A stretch of DNA of 64,000 nt from Spongilla lacustris (Eukaryota; Porifera; Demospongiae; Spongillida; Spongillidae): contig OX442430.1 of assembly GCA_949361645.1 (NCBI GenBank), forward strand, positions 8,133,542 through 8,197,541, given 5' to 3'. The notes beneath the pieces are model-generated. The model saw only the letters and a program-made list of their open reading frames with translations. It was not told where the DNA came from and searched no databases. The translations under genes were made by a program, and so were the position numbers. Shown one piece after another: positions 1 to 12,354 of this stretch (its first letter is position 1; every line of letters begins with the position of its first letter).

Positions 1-3000
1 TAGTCCGACAGCTTCACTAGTACCAAGTTGGTGCCCAGCTGTACCCCGTGGGGGGTGTGGTCATCTGGGTCTGGGAACTGCCACACCAGAACATTGTCAC
101 TCTTGCAGTCACGATAAATGATATCCATGTCATGGAGATAGGCCAGAGCTGATGAGATCTGAAGTAGAGGGAAGGGAAGGAGGGGGAAGGAGGAAAGGAA
201 AGGGGAGGAGGGGAGAGGAGGAAAGGAAAGGGGAGAGGAGGAAAAGAAAGGGAAGGAGGGGAGAGGAGGAAAGGAAAGGGGAGGAGGGGAGAGGAGAAAA
301 GGAAAGGGGAGGAGGGGAGAGGAGGAAAGGAAAGGGGAGGAGGGGAGAGGAGAAAAGGAAAGGGGAGGAGGGGAGAGGAGGAAAGGAAAGGGGAGGAGGG
401 GAGAGGAGGAAAGGAAAGGGGAGGAGGGGAGAGGAGGAAAGGAAAGGGGAGGAGGGGAGAGGAGGAAAGGAAAGGGGAGGAGGGGAGAGTAGGAAAGGGG
501 AGGAAAGGGGAGGAGGGATGACAAGAGGAAAGTTGTGGGATAAGTCATGTGATAAGGTGCTCCACCCCATGGCATGCTGACCACACCCATCTATCGCTGA
601 CTCCACCCACCTGTTTGATCACAGCTTGGCTGACATTGGAGGCCAGGTGCTTACTCTTCTCGCTATACACTTTCAGCATGTGCTTAAGGCTCCCCTTGGT
701 GGCCAGTTCAAGGACCAGACCAAGTGGGCGGAGCAACACTCCGTAGAACTCAACAATGTGACCATGCTTCAGCTGGCACAAGATGGACAGTTCCTTCTTC
801 AGGTTGCTGAAGCCTTCAATGATGGAGTGGCGGGTTGGTTGGTGGGGGGAATTGATATCCATATCCTGAACTGCTTCTGCTTCATGAACGTCATTAGAAG
901 ACAGATCCATTTGGTGCTGCCACTCCTTGGTGAGAGCCTTGAGAGCTACATCTTTGTACTGCCGGCTCTGGTGGCCAGCAAAGGGTTAATTGCAACTAAC
1001 TATTTACAACCACTTTATGGACACGTGCGGTGATGACAATCAGGAAGGATACCCACATAACCCAAGTTATGTAACTAGATTGCATAACTAGTTACATAGC
1101 TAATAATTGTACCAGTGGACACGCCCCCTGCCCAGTGGTCACTCACTCCATCCTGTTGGCTCTTCACTTTGGCCCTGAACACTGTGGCAAAGGCTCCCTT
1201 GCCCAGCACATGAACATCTTCCTTCAAGATGTCCTTGTCGCCTAAGATGATATCTCTCCCTTGAGTTAGGAACAGCTGGTGGAAGAGAAACAGCATGACC
1301 ACACCCCCAGTAGCACACGCCCACACACCCCACTCAGTAGCACATGACCACACCCCCAGTAGCACACGCCCACACCCCCAGTAGCACACGCCCACACACC
1401 CCAGTAGCACATGACCACACCTCCAGTAGCACATGACCACACCTCCATTAGCACATGACCACACACCCCAGTAGCACACGCCCACCCACCCCATTAGCAC
1501 GTGACCACACCCCCAGTAGCACACGCCCACCACCTACAGTGTCAGGAGCGATGTAAGCCAGAGGCAGCCGGCCATGGGCTGGGCACTCGACATAGTCCCG
1601 GCTCCTGGCAGCCACTACACAGTCCTCGTAATCAAAGACATATCGGGTCACCTGACTGCTGGTGGGACCTGGGACGGATGATGTCATGGGGCAGGGGGGC
1701 GGGGCATGGTCAGAGAAGGACCTTTCCAATGGCACAGGTCCCCAGGCCCGGGCAGCTGTGCAGTGGGGACAGGGTACCACCACGGAGCGAGGCCGCACCC
1801 CCACAAACCAGTCATCTATCAGTAGAGAGATATGCTCCACTACCTTGGACAGCAAACCTGCCCGCATCTGGTCGAAGCGGTCCTCGCTAAGTGAGGGAGG
1901 GTTCTTGGTGGCTGGTTGGGCTGGGGATGAAAGAGAAGTATCTGTTGTGGTTGGTTGGGCTGGGGATGAGGAAGGCCTGATGGTGGCTGGTTGGACGGTG
2001 TCCCCCAGGGTCGCCATTAGCCCACTAACATGTCTCCTTGTCACCTTAGCAAACTCCGAGTCCAAATCATCAATTTTCACCTCCTCGTTGGAAACATCTG
2101 TTGTTGCTGGCCCACCTACTAAAGCCGAAGCTCCACCCACTGCACCATCTACTAAAGCCGAAGCTCCACCCACTTCACCACTTGAAGCTCCACCCACTGC
2201 ACCACTTGAAGCTCCTCCTCCCACTGCACCACTTGACGCTCCGCCCACTGCACCACTTGAAGCTCCTCCCATCCCAGGCTGCACTTTGACCTCCCCATAC
2301 TTGAGGACTGGATAGATGTCATGTACCTTCACATCAATGCCAAACACTGTTGCCTCCGATACCCTCCACTTCTCATCCTTGTACAGCTCCACTGAACACC
2401 CTTCACTGTTGCCAAACATCTTCCCTTGAAGCTCTTCCACTTCCAGGAGGTTCAGCTGCCCATAGCGATATATAATACCTTGCCTCCACTTGACCCAGGT
2501 AAGGAGGGGGGTGTCTTTTGATGGATAGGGGAGGAGAGAAAAGAGATGGGGAGGAGTGAGATTACATAACAGGACATCATCCTTAGCAACACAGGTACCT
2601 TCATCAGGGGTGAGGCCACACCCATCTATAGCCAGCTGCTTAATCTTTGGATCTGTCAATATTCGTGACATCAGACGCGGCCAAAGTCCACTTGGTACAA
2701 AGGGCACCACGTGGGTGTGGTGAAGGCTGGGGAGGAGTTTCTGAGGAGGAGTGAAGGGATCATATGGGGGAGTGAGGGGATCATATGGGGGAGTGAGGGG
2801 ATCATATGGGGGAGTGAGGGGATCATATGGGGGAGTGAGGGGATCATACAGGGGAGTGAGGGGATCATACGGGGGAGTGCGGGGATCATATGGGGAGTGA
2901 GGGGGTCATATGGGGGAGTGAGGGGATCATATGGGGGAGTGAGGGGATCATATCTGCTTGTGCCCCCCCTTACCAGGTCAGGAGGCAACGTCCCTTGGGG

Positions 3001-6000
3001 GAGAATCGGCCTCCTCTCTGGGAGCACAGAAGGGATCAGAAGCTCATTCTCTCCCAGCTCTACTGCCACCTCAAACGTGGTGAGAAGTCTAATGTACTCC
3101 TTCTTCCAAGATATTGGAAACTCCTCCTCTTGGAAGATGAGCGCAAAATCAGCTGTCCTCATGATACCTGGTAAGAGATCACATGCACATCATGTGACAT
3201 AGTTATGACCAAGAGGGTTGATTATATAACTTTATTAATAACTATTACAAATCACTTTAACCCCCCTCACCTTCTTTGACTAAGGGGTTAATCTCCCTCA
3301 CGGTCACAATGTGAGCTAACATATCCACCAACCACTGTGGATCTACGAAGTACAGGTTGCTAAGGACTGGGTCCTCATAGTGAAGCATTGTCCCGTTGTC
3401 ATGGAGAAATCTAACAGCTTGTTCCAACTCCCTGTCCTCTGAACTCTTGCTAATCAGAGTGCTTGGGTCTGCAAACACCCAATCCCTGGAAAGGGGAAGA
3501 GAGGGTAGAGGAGAGTAGGGAAGGGGAGGAGGGGGAGAGGAGGAGGGGGAGGGGAAGGAAGGGAAGGGGAAGGAAGGAATGGGGAGGAGGGGGAAAGGAA
3601 GGAAGGGAAGGGGAGGAGGGGGAGAGGAAGGAGTGGGAAGGGAAGGAAGGGAAGAGGAGGAGGGGGAGGGGAAGGTGGGGGAGGGGAAGGAGGAGGAAGG
3701 GAATGAGGGGGAAGGAAATGAGGGGGAAGGGAAGGAGGGGGAAGGGAAGGAGGGGGAGGGGAAGGAGGGAGAGAGGAGAGGAGTGGAAGAAGACTTAGCT
3801 ATCAGCCCTACCTAAGATCCTTGTATGTCATTACTGGAGGCTTCTTTCTCGCCCTCATCGCCAAGGCAATGTTCCTGACGGTGTCCTCCAGCTGTAGGTA
3901 GCTAGCAGGTACCAGCTGGTCCATCAGAAGCCTGTACTCAGGGATACGCCCACAGCCCAAACCACGTCCTGCCACTGAAGGGAAGATAAGAGGTGGGGTC
4001 AGCTGGTGGGCCCTCCTCCTCCCCACTCCTTACCGGTATTCTCCTTCACCATACTGGCTACGTCAAAGATCAGACCTCGCAGGTGGTCTATGTTCTTGCC
4101 CGTCTTGCTGCTCACTTCCTCGATACCCATGATCTGAGGGTACCCCTCCTTGGAATGGTCTGGGAACCCGTACATCTCCTGTATGTAGTCCCTACACTGC
4201 TGCATCTCAGCACGCTGAGCGCGTGTCCTTATCTGGTCCAAGTGACTACCTACTATGATCACGGGGGAGTGGGGGGCACGGGCCTAAGGGGGAGGGGCCA
4301 GTAACAACAGATGGTACGCACAATCCACTAATGGTTACCTGAATATTAAGTAACCATGGTTTCAGGTCCTGTACCCCCGACATGCCTTTGACCATGTTCC
4401 AGACCACAATGTAGAGGGCTCTGCGCGAGATGAAGCACTGGTGTGTGGCGTAGTACTCCTCCTAGGGGTGTGGCCAGGTGAGGGTGTGGTCTAAGGAGGT
4501 GTGCCAGCTTACCTGTCCCCCAAAGTCCCACGTCATAAAGGTGATACTCTTCAGAGCAGTCTGGGACTCGTGCACCTTCTTGTAGTAGGTCCAGTCACTC
4601 ACCACAATGCCCACTGTGGACAGCTTCTCCTTGTTCACTCCTTCCCGTGCCATTATTCTATTTAGTGCCCAGTTCTCCTGAACACCCCTCTGTCCTCTCT
4701 CTGATATCTTCTCCAGCAGGGAGGTTTTCCCCATGGCAGCCTTACCAGTGAACATAAGCTTCATGCGATGGTAAGGACGAGCCCTGGGGAGGGAAGGGGG
4801 AGGAGGAGGAGGGGAAAGGGTTCATTTAGATAGTAGCCTACCATCTAATGCGGTTTTCCGTAGACAGGACATATATGACATTCATTGTTTGGTGGGCAAT
4901 TAGTTGGTTTGACTTTTGGCCTTGACAAAAGCAAGCTGTCCATAAAAAGTAAAGTGTGACCCTTACTGATGGGGTGCCCATTGCATGGGCGTTAAACCAC
5001 GCCTACTCATTTCCCATTGGCTTCCCAATGGGTTTCGGGGACATAGTGACAATATTGATAATGGTAATAATGGAAGGTATAGAGGAAGGTATAGAGGAAG
5101 GTATAGAGGAAGGTATAGAGGAAGGTATAGAGGAAGGTATAGAGGAAGGTATAGAGGAAGGTATAGAGGAAGGTATAGAGGAAGGTATAGAGGAAGGTAT
5201 AGAGGAAGGTATAGAGGAACATGTTTGAATGAGAAGGAAGAATACAAAAATTACTAAATATAGGATGATTTCATTCTATCAAACATCTTGTCTCCTTGCC
5301 ATATACATACATCTTATTTTTGTCTAAATATTTATGTGTACTTATTAATAAACCACAAATCACTAGCCCCGCCCTTCATTGCCCTGGTTACCACCCACCT
5401 TTGCAACAGAGACCACAGGAATCCAATAATGTCCTTTGTCTTTCCTCTCTCTATGATGTTGTGTGGAGGAGATATCAGCTTCAGCCCAGCAAGTGGGAAC
5501 TCCCAAAGATTACTGAGCTTGCCCAGGGCTGCAGGGAGGTCGATGATGTTGTTGTAGCTGAGGTCCAGGGAGTTAAGTGTGGTCATGTCACACACGCTGG
5601 CGGGCACCTTGTCCAGCATGTTGTTAGAGAGGACCAGTCGTGTGAGCAGGGGACACACCAGTCTAGCAAAGGCCTCTAGGTTGCGATAACTCTTCTGTGC
5701 CTGTGTGTTTGCAATGGCTGCCAGGAGAGATTGGTCGTCAACCGTCCTTCCCTTGTGGTGGCTGTACAGGTTGACCAGCTCTAGGCTGCAGTGGCTGAAG
5801 TCCAGGATGGTGAGGTGGAGGAGGTGGTGATGACGTCTGTGCTGGCAAAATGGCCCCTCCTCCCCCCCCGTGGGGTCTCGGCACACAAGTGGGTTACAGC
5901 AGCCCAGGGGCTTGGGGGCCGGCTTCTCACTGTCCAGCTCTGTGATGGGGTTGTTTGACACAGTGAGCTGCTTGAGGGAAGCGGGGAAGGACTTGGGGAG

Positions 6001-8023
6001 GGCCACAGACTCTATTTGGTTGTAGGAGAGGTCAAGACGCACAAGCCTGGGGCACAGGCAGGGCAGGCAGTCTGGTACCTCCTTGATCTGGTTGTGAGAG
6101 AGATTCAGAGAGGACAGTCCTTCATAGACCTCTTCCTTATCCTGGCTCTGCCCCCAGTCGATGGGAAGGTTACCATTGCATATGTTCAGCCTGTCCTCCA
6201 GCTTGCTGATGGGCGTCGCCTCTGCTATGGGACTGTCCCTGTTATTAAAGGGGAAGTCCCTGTCTGTGCAATACGGGTAACGAGGCGCCTCCCCACTGTC
6301 AATGCTTGTCCGCTTCAAGGTTGTAGCCTTCATTGGAGAGGGGCTAACTACAGGGACTGGGGAGGAGGTGACAAGGGCACGCACGGGCACAACGGGCACT
6401 GGTATGGCTTCCAACCTGTTCTTAGAACAGTTGAAGTTGTGAAGCTTTGGCGATGTCCACAGGAGGGGGGACAGTGAGCTGATCTTGTTGTCAGACACAT
6501 CAAGAACAGACATGTTTGGAAGCTGGAATATATAGTCTGGGATGGATATGAGCTGGTTCTTACTGAAGTCCAGCCTTGCGATGCACTCACATGCCCCCTC
6601 AGTCGTGCTGGCCGGGTCAGGCAGGCTTTTGAGGCAGTTGGACGAAGCATTGAGCACCACCAGCCTGGGCAGACACCCAAACACCTCCCAAGGGAGGGTA
6701 GTGAGCTGGTTGCTGCTAATGTTAAGAGTGGTGACATACTCCAGGACATTCTTGGATATGTTCTGATTACGGAAGAACATGCTTCTGGCAACGCCCGCAT
6801 TGAGCCAGAGGGGGTCAACGGTCGCCAGCTGGAGCCCACTCCAGTCCACTAATCCAGGCTTGACCCTTGAACCCTTGCGTCTCTCCTTTAACCCTATGTC
6901 ATCCAGCCGTAGCAGACTCCCCATGATGGGAGGTATCATCCCAGAATGGTTGGGGGACTTGAAGCACACCTTCAAGGCTTCATGCTGCCTGTCCTCAGCT
7001 CCGTGCTCCAGTAGGATGTCCACCACCCCCTTACTGCCCCCCAGCACAGCCTCGGCTAGGGGTGTGGCTCCAATACGCAGCCTGTCGGCCATGCTTTTAT
7101 CGATATGCGTGTTGGGCCCCGCCCCCTTATGTAAGAGGAGGCTGACAATGGAGGTGTGCCGTAGGAGGACGCCCATGTGCAGTGCCGTGTAGCCACACCC
7201 ACTGCTATCCATCGCTAGCTTGAGATCGTTGAGGTGTCTTACTAGCTCAGTAACCATGGCAACATCACCGTTGGCTACAGCGAAATGCAGGGAGGTGTGT
7301 CCAGATGCGGTCCCACCTCCAAGGCTGTCCTGGTATGAACCCTCCTCTTGTGCCACACCCCCCTCTCTTGAAGGGCCTTGCAGACGGGACAGTTGGCTCT
7401 GCATGTGGGTGAGGATTAGCAGCTGCACAATGTTATGTCTCCGGTGCAGGACAGCTGTGTGCAGGGGATCATAACCTTCCCTTGTTTGGGCATACAGCAA
7501 TGGAGGGAAGTGGAGAAGTAACTGTTTCACCAGTTCAATATTGCCATGGTAACAAGCCAGGTGCAGAATGGTGGCTCCATGGAGGAGGACTGGTACATCT
7601 CTGGATATGGTACTGAACACCTTCACTACCTCTTGACTGTTGACAAGTGAACATCTCCTGCTGAGGTGACCAGAATGTGATGATTGGGTGACCAATGGGA
7701 CTACCTCACATGTTCCCCTCTCCCCCCACATGTTCCCCTCTCTCCCCCACATGTCCCCCTCTCCCCTTCACATGTTCCCCTCTCTCCCCACATGTTCCTC
7801 TCTCCCCCCCACATGTTCCCCTCTCTCCCACATGTTCCTCTCTCCCCCCCCACATGTCCCCCTCTCTCCCACACTACCTTGATATGATATCTGGTGTCAT
7901 GATTTCTTCTTTGGCTGAATGAAAGAACTCATTAAAGTGCTCTAGAGATGCTACCCCACTGAGGTCCCCTCTGGCTAGACATTTCTCAATGTCTGGTGGA
8001 GGAAGGTGTGTGTGTGTGGAGGA

Positions 8024-8062
<39 letters not shown>

Positions 8063-8063
8063 T

Positions 8064-8126
<63 letters not shown>

Positions 8127-8745
8127 GTAAGTTATCATCCTCAAATAACGCCAAAAACTTACCCATCAGTAGGGCTGAAATGATTGTCTTTTCATCTTCT
8201 TCTTTCTTTGCTGCATGGGAACATGAGAGTGGCCTGGGTACCCCACCAATCTGCCCCCACACTCACCTATCTGCTCCTCTAGGTACCCCAGGCAGAACAT
8301 TTGTCCTTCTCGTATAGCATAGTCGCTGGCAGTTAGGTTGTTTGAATCGAGAGCCATGACATCACCCCCCGACTGCACCAACAGCTGGAGGCAAGCCAGA
8401 TGACCGCACATGACTGCCACGTGAAGTGGCGTGACCTCATTGGAGGCGGGGGTTGCCTTCACATTAACGTCCACTGTTGTAGTCGAAGCCATAGCACAAC
8501 ACGTAACGTTACATTACAAACATCGCGACCCGGCGATGTTACTACCTACCCTTCTTTATCACCAGGCACTTTAACGACTCCGTCTGATTCCGCTCCGTGG
8601 CTACGTGAAGTATGGTGTAACCCCTGTCATCTCTCTTAGACAACACTTTGCGTAGCTTCTGTCCGTCCAACCGGTTCAACGCATCGAGAAGTCTTGCTGA
8701 GTTGTCCACAATGCTAAAGTCTGCAAAGGTACCAAAGCTATCCAT
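1..8745 (-). CDS. LRRK1: LRRK1-like ROCO-family kinase (partial, C-terminus beyond left edge)
   Basis: Multi-exon gene; start ATG at 8745. Visible exons, approximately: 8551-8745, 8266-8486 and 8166-8222 (ankyrin region), 7873-7992, 5399-7706 (ankyrin repeats then leucine-rich repeats), 4512-4785, 4340-4461 and 4034-4284 (ROC GTPase), 3813-3976, 3269-3487, 2985-3167 and about 1540-2715 (COR), 1141-1278, 608-985 and 1-158 (kinase). The ROC domain shows P-loop [11 protein letters not shown], a WDFGGQ switch and GSHLDQI as the base-recognition motif. The kinase shows glycine loop [14 protein letters not shown] lysine and catalytic [14 protein letters not shown], and the window ends within KLSDY, consistent with the DYG motif of LRRKs. 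ANK-LRR-ROC-COR-kinase order without an armadillo region matches LRRK1 better than LRRK2. Known role of the family: GTP-regulated Ser/Thr kinase acting on membrane-trafficking GTPases. The WD40 end is not in the window. Exon edges are read by eye. Confidence 0.88.
160..508. repeat. GA-rich minisatellite in LRRK intron
   Basis: Purine-only tandem array, unit about 26-28 bp of the form gaggaaaggaaaggggaggag. It lies between the two kinase exons at 1-158 and 608-985. Open frames across it are low-complexity artefacts. Confidence 0.9.
1290..1530. repeat. Minisatellite in LRRK intron
   Basis: Tandem 17-22-bp units of the form cccagtagcacacgcccacac, about twelve copies, between the exon holding the glycine loop and the last COR exon. 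The first copies abut the coding end near 1535. Confidence 0.85.
2090..2275 (-). repeat. Coding minisatellite within the LRRK COR exon
   Basis: About 21-bp units translate on the minus strand to repeated GGASSGAV and GGASALV peptides inside the open COR-region exon. It is a flexible Gly/Ala/Ser linker within an otherwise conserved domain. All copies keep the reading frame, which argues for translation. Confidence 0.75.
2745..2957. repeat. 20-bp minisatellite in LRRK intron
   Basis: About ten copies of gatcatatgggggagtgagg between two COR exons. The unit shares the catatgggg core with the larger 13-bp array at 24.9-26.2 kb, possibly by chance. Confidence 0.88.
3488..3785. repeat. GA-rich simple repeat in LRRK intron
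   Basis: Purine-rich tract of gggaaggagggggag-type units between COR exons 3269-3487 and 3813-3976. Confidence 0.9.
5068..5220. repeat. 12-bp tandem repeat in LRRK intron
   Basis: About twelve near-perfect copies of gtatagaggaag in the intron separating the LRR exon from the ROC exon. The four open frames across it are periodic artefacts. Confidence 0.93.
7705..7880. repeat. C-rich minisatellite in LRRK intron
   Basis: Units near 20-23 bp of the form cacatgttcccctctctccc, about eight copies, in the small intron between the exon at 7873-7992 and the large ankyrin/LRR exon. Confidence 0.85.
8010..8124. repeat. (TG)n microsatellite in LRRK intron
   Basis: Long TG dinucleotide run with a few TA interruptions, between ankyrin-region exons. 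Confidence 0.95.
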
Positions 8746-9053
8746 GGCGGAACTGAGTTTTGGTACACGGGCGGAGTCTCATGTGATGTTCCGTTACCTG
8801 AGCAATTCCGGACGTACGCGATAAGCAGTAATTCTAATAACCTTTTTTTTTTAAAAATTAATGGCACGCTACCTGCACAGCACAGTAATATCTGCATCTG
8901 GATAGTACCTTTGCTGTATGTATGTAGCTTCATACAGTCTTGTGTCGTCTGCGCTCTCTGTACATGTCGTCATGTAGTAGCAAAACGCGCCCCCAACATT
9001 TACATCGGATCCGCCCCCTCATTTTAGCATGTAGTGGGCGGATTTAGATAGAG
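8746..9053. promoter_or_regulatory. Divergent promoter between LRRK-like and ASPH-like genes
   Basis: Only 308 bp separate two ATGs that point away from each other (8745 minus, 9054 plus), so both promoters and 5' UTRs must overlap or abut here unless upstream non-coding exons exist. No clear TATA box stands out. The head-to-head arrangement is the whole evidence. Confidence 0.6.
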
Positions 9054-10265
9054 ATGGTAAGTTTTGGACTCTGCGTCATTATTTGCTTATGCTTTGATGC
9101 CGTTTATGCGAGGGGCAAAGAGGGGGCGGCCCTCATCACGTCCATACCGGTCACCGGTCAGAAAGACCTGGAGTTTAGGGAGGGAGATAACCCATGTAAA
9201 GTTCTCAAGAAATACTGCAAATCTGTTCCAGTAGATCAAGATTCTTGCTTCAACCAACTTCATCCACACGTTGTAAAACACTTAACTACGCTATGGGAAA
9301 CAGTCAACACAAAATTGAAAATTAGCGAAGACTTCTTTATCGATTGCCAGCCTCTTGTCATTGAACCAAATGTAGTCGATCAAAACTTACAAACAGAAGT
9401 ACTTAAAGTCACCTCCGGGAACAGCTCGAAGGTCATAGAAGAGATGCTATCACTGCTACGTAAAGCGTTACAGCGGGATGCTGAGGCTCTGCAACTGTTT
9501 AACACCAAGAGAAACGAACTGAAATTATCCGACGAAGACAGATTGAAGATGTATCGGAGAGCTATCCTTATTTTACCGAACAATCTTTTCATCGTCGATC
9601 AGCTAGGATTGTCTTTGATGTATCTCAATCAAGAGCCGAAGGCGAGAAAGCTGTTTGACAACGCTGTTCGCAGAGATTTGTGGGAAAATTCAATGCAGCG
9701 TCCCGTTTCCAAGTACGTACGAGGTCTGACGTCAAAACCATGGCACAACACGGCAGACTACCCGTTCATCGCTAAGTTGGAGAAGGGAATTTCTGAAATG
9801 AAGACAGAACTCCTTTTGAACCTCAAGGAGAGTCCACATTTATTCACCGACGAACAGGAAAATCTACATGTCGGCGGCCAGTGGACGGAGTTAAGGTTAA
9901 AGTCTTCTGGGCAAAGTGGCTTCACCAAGCAGGCTGCACTATTTCCTAAGACCATGCAGCATTTCCAAGAGTGCGGGCAGGAATTTATTAGCATCAAAAT
10001 TTCAGCCATCCAGCCCGGTACATACATCCGCCCTCACACTGGGCCGTCGAATGAGCGCCTAAGAATACATTTAACACTTTTGCATACCGGAGGTGCTAAA
10101 TTGCGTGTCGGGAGTGAGTGGCGGACGTGGGAGGAAGGCAAAGCCATAATGTTCGATGATTCCTGGGAACACGAAGTGATGCACTTGGGCAAAGATATCC
10201 GGGTGGTGATCATATGCGATGTTTGGCATCCCGAGCTACCCCAGTCGCAAAGAGTAATTCACTGA
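9054..10265 (+). CDS. Aspartyl/asparaginyl beta-hydroxylase-like protein (ASPH family)
   Basis: Intact single-exon frame of 403 aa, unusual beside multi-exon neighbours. The N-terminus looks like a signal peptide (MVSFGLCVIICLCFDAVYARG, cut to a hydrophobic first ~20 residues). The middle (about residues 120-230) is helical and TPR-like, as in the luminal region of ASPH. The C-terminal ~150 residues match the ASPH oxygenase domain: RPHTGPSNERLRIHL holds the first iron ligand (His328) and 2-oxoglutarate-binding arginines, WEEGKAIMFDDSWEHEV holds the second ligand (His373), and the domain closes with DVWHPEL. The family hydroxylates Asp/Asn in EGF-like domains in the ER and uses a two-His iron centre. 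There is no N-terminal transmembrane anchor or acidic stalk as in full-length vertebrate ASPH. A single exon could reflect retroposition or ancestral intron loss. Confidence 0.9.
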   Translation: MVSFGLCVIICLCFDAVYARGKEGAALITSIPVTGQKDLEFREGDNPCKVLKKYCKSVPVDQDSCFNQLHPHVVKHLTTLWETVNTKLKISEDFFIDCQPLVIEPNVVDQNLQTEVLKVTSGNSSKVIEEMLSLLRKALQRDAEALQLFNTKRNELKLSDEDRLKMYRRAILILPNNLFIVDQLGLSLMYLNQEPKARKLFDNAVRRDLWENSMQRPVSKYVRGLTSKPWHNTADYPFIAKLEKGISEMKTELLLNLKESPHLFTDEQENLHVGGQWTELRLKSSGQSGFTKQAALFPKTMQHFQECGQEFISIKISAIQPGTYIRPHTGPSNERLRIHLTLLHTGGAKLRVGSEWRTWEEGKAIMFDDSWEHEVMHLGKDIRVVIICDVWHPELPQSQRVIH

Positions 10266-11460
10266 TCGGAGCTGTGAACAGTTTGGTATGGGTTTGCCGG
10301 GACACTACCGAAATGTGTACTGAGTGTAGTAATATATATATAGGCCCATGCTGTGGTTGTTAATAATTTGCATGGCATACGCATGTTCTGGACTGAACTA
10401 TTAGCCACTGCATTACTTTACAGAGGGGTATTACACAGACCACATAATTATAAAAGCCCTCCCCCGCGAGTTCCGCCCGCTTATACATGTGCATGCATCC
10501 GGCGTTCAGATAACAACTTTATGCTTCCTGTAATGCAAGTTGAGCTCTTTACCTCTGTTGCGGCCGTCCCATATATCAAAATAGCCGGAGCCGCAGTGCC
10601 AGCGGACTTATTAATTAGGACCTACGTCAGTAGGATTTGAAGTGTGATGAATAAGATTAGCAAAATACCCGATTTTACTATTGCCGGTGTGCCGTAGGTA
10701 CTTTAGCGAGCATATTTGGATATAGCAGTCGAGTACCTACAACTTAGTAAAACTGCCGACGCTTAGAAAGCTCAGACAACAGAGAAACGCTCACTCGTTC
10801 CCACACTCGAACCTAAAAAAAAAGTTTCTCCATCTGGATCTGATAAGATAAGATTCGCTAGCTATAGCACTGTATCTTCGTCACGATTGACGTGTAATGT
10901 TAGCCGTTTTGAAAAGGAACTGTAGGAGACAAGTTAGAAACTTTCTGCCGAATTTGTTTGGAACTATTACTTTCCGAATTTGAGTTATACTGAACACAAT
11001 TACGATCTTTAGCCGTTAGCCTTGGAAGCCATAAAAGGGAGATCCAACATTTAGATGTTGAGGTCAGAAACCACTGAAGCACCGGGGACTGCACCGGAAA
11101 CACGTGTACATGATCCTTTGTAAGACTGCACGGGATCAAGGAAGCTGAAACCAACCATTGATCCACTAGAGGCATAATGTGATCCACCCCAGGGCTCTAT
11201 ATGGATGGTTGACAGCAGCATGGCTACAGTGCCTACACAGTACCAAGCTGCACAGATGGCAAAAGTGTGGCTTATAGAATTGAAAGAAGTATACATGTAA
11301 ACATTATTAAGTTGCATTCTAGCAAATATAAATGATACAAACAACTTGAAAGCATCTTGACCCTGAGGTACACACATAATTTGGTGCCATATCATCGAAG
11401 GTCAGCATCTCCTTATAAGGTAAATCTCCTTATAAGTCTTCATAAGATAAACATTTTCCA
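10266..11460. other. Intergenic stretch, no gene recognised
   Basis: AT-richer sequence with short frames only (longest under 115 codons on either strand, none resembling a known family). It probably contains the 3' UTR of the ASPH-like gene and the 3' UTR of the minus-strand death-domain gene. Confidence 0.6.
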
Positions 11461-11852
11461 TTACAGGGTCCGTTGCTTCGTCAAAGTCTTTGCAAGGGCA
11501 GGATTGTTGCCTCCAGCTCTCTGCTCCACAGCTTTGCTAAGCATGTTCCATGTGGGAGGACCGAACTTAACATCGTAACGTTGCTGTAACCAAGCGTGCA
11601 GTGTATCCCTGAGGCACTCTGTGATGTTGTCAGGATGCCTGGAGCCAATGGTCTCCAGGTCAGCTGCTCTTAGCCTCAGAGCCTGTCCCAATGGCTTCCA
11701 AGTGGTAGCCATATCCATAACCCTCTCCAACACATCGACGAGGTCATCTTCACCTGAAAGACCGTAAGGTTATAGCATCCATGGTATCCATGGTTACTGC
11801 GCTTACCCAGAGTTGTAGTAGAATGATGGACATCTACATGTAAAGAAAGGAT
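11461..11852 (-). CDS. Death-domain protein, C-terminal exons (partial)
   Basis: The last exon, 11461-11753, begins after a tttcag acceptor and ends in a stop at 11461-11463. It encodes a death domain: EDDLVDVLERVMDMATTW, WKPLGQALRL, then ADLETIG, TECLRDTLHAWLQQR and TWNMLSKAVEQ, the typical six-helix spacing with conserved tryptophans. A preceding mini-exon near 11826-11851 joins in frame. Death domains mediate homotypic assembly in apoptosis and innate-immune signalling. Upstream exons (perhaps near 12.1 kb) could not be fixed, so the partner domains are unknown. Confidence 0.75.
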
Positions 11853-12237
11853 AATTATGTCATCAGGGAGGGATGCAACGTGTATGTATCCAATGCACAT
11901 ATGCACATACATTGCAAAACTCCACCCACCTCTGCCATTGGGTAGTGTAACGTACGTACTTCCCAAGTATCGAAAACTATAATACTGAAATACAACAACC
12001 CGGTTGCATGGCAACCAGCCATATATACACGTATAACATAGCCAATCATAACACACATAGAATATGACCAATCATGTAAGTTCTATACTTGCCACAGGTA
12101 GAGGAGGATCAGTGTTTGAACGTGAAGGTACAGCATAGGCATAGGTGTGTGAAGGGTCCACACATGTAGCTGAAGGTTCAACGGTTATCACATCAATTTA
12201 TAAATCATAACAGTAAGATTGACTACATGCATGGAGC

Positions 12238-12260
12238 CCCCCCCCCCCCCCCCCCCCCCC
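12238..12260. repeat. Poly-C tract
   Basis: Uninterrupted run of more than 20 C residues just upstream of the transposon cluster. Confidence 0.9.
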
Positions 12261-12354
12261 AGGTGGGGAGATGTGAATTCTACATGCAAGTTAGATGTGT
12301 TCTGCAAATGCATGCAGAGGTTTTATGTGTGAAAGATGGCTGGTATACATGCTT

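Noticed and set aside
130..606. 158-codon and 142-codon frames over the GA-rich tract
   Set aside because: Low-complexity purine repeat within a kinase intron; exons on both sides belong to the LRRK-like gene on the minus strand.
6016..7474. Plus-strand frames opposite the LRR exon (up to 153 codons)
   Set aside because: Shadows of the conserved minus-strand ankyrin/LRR exon.
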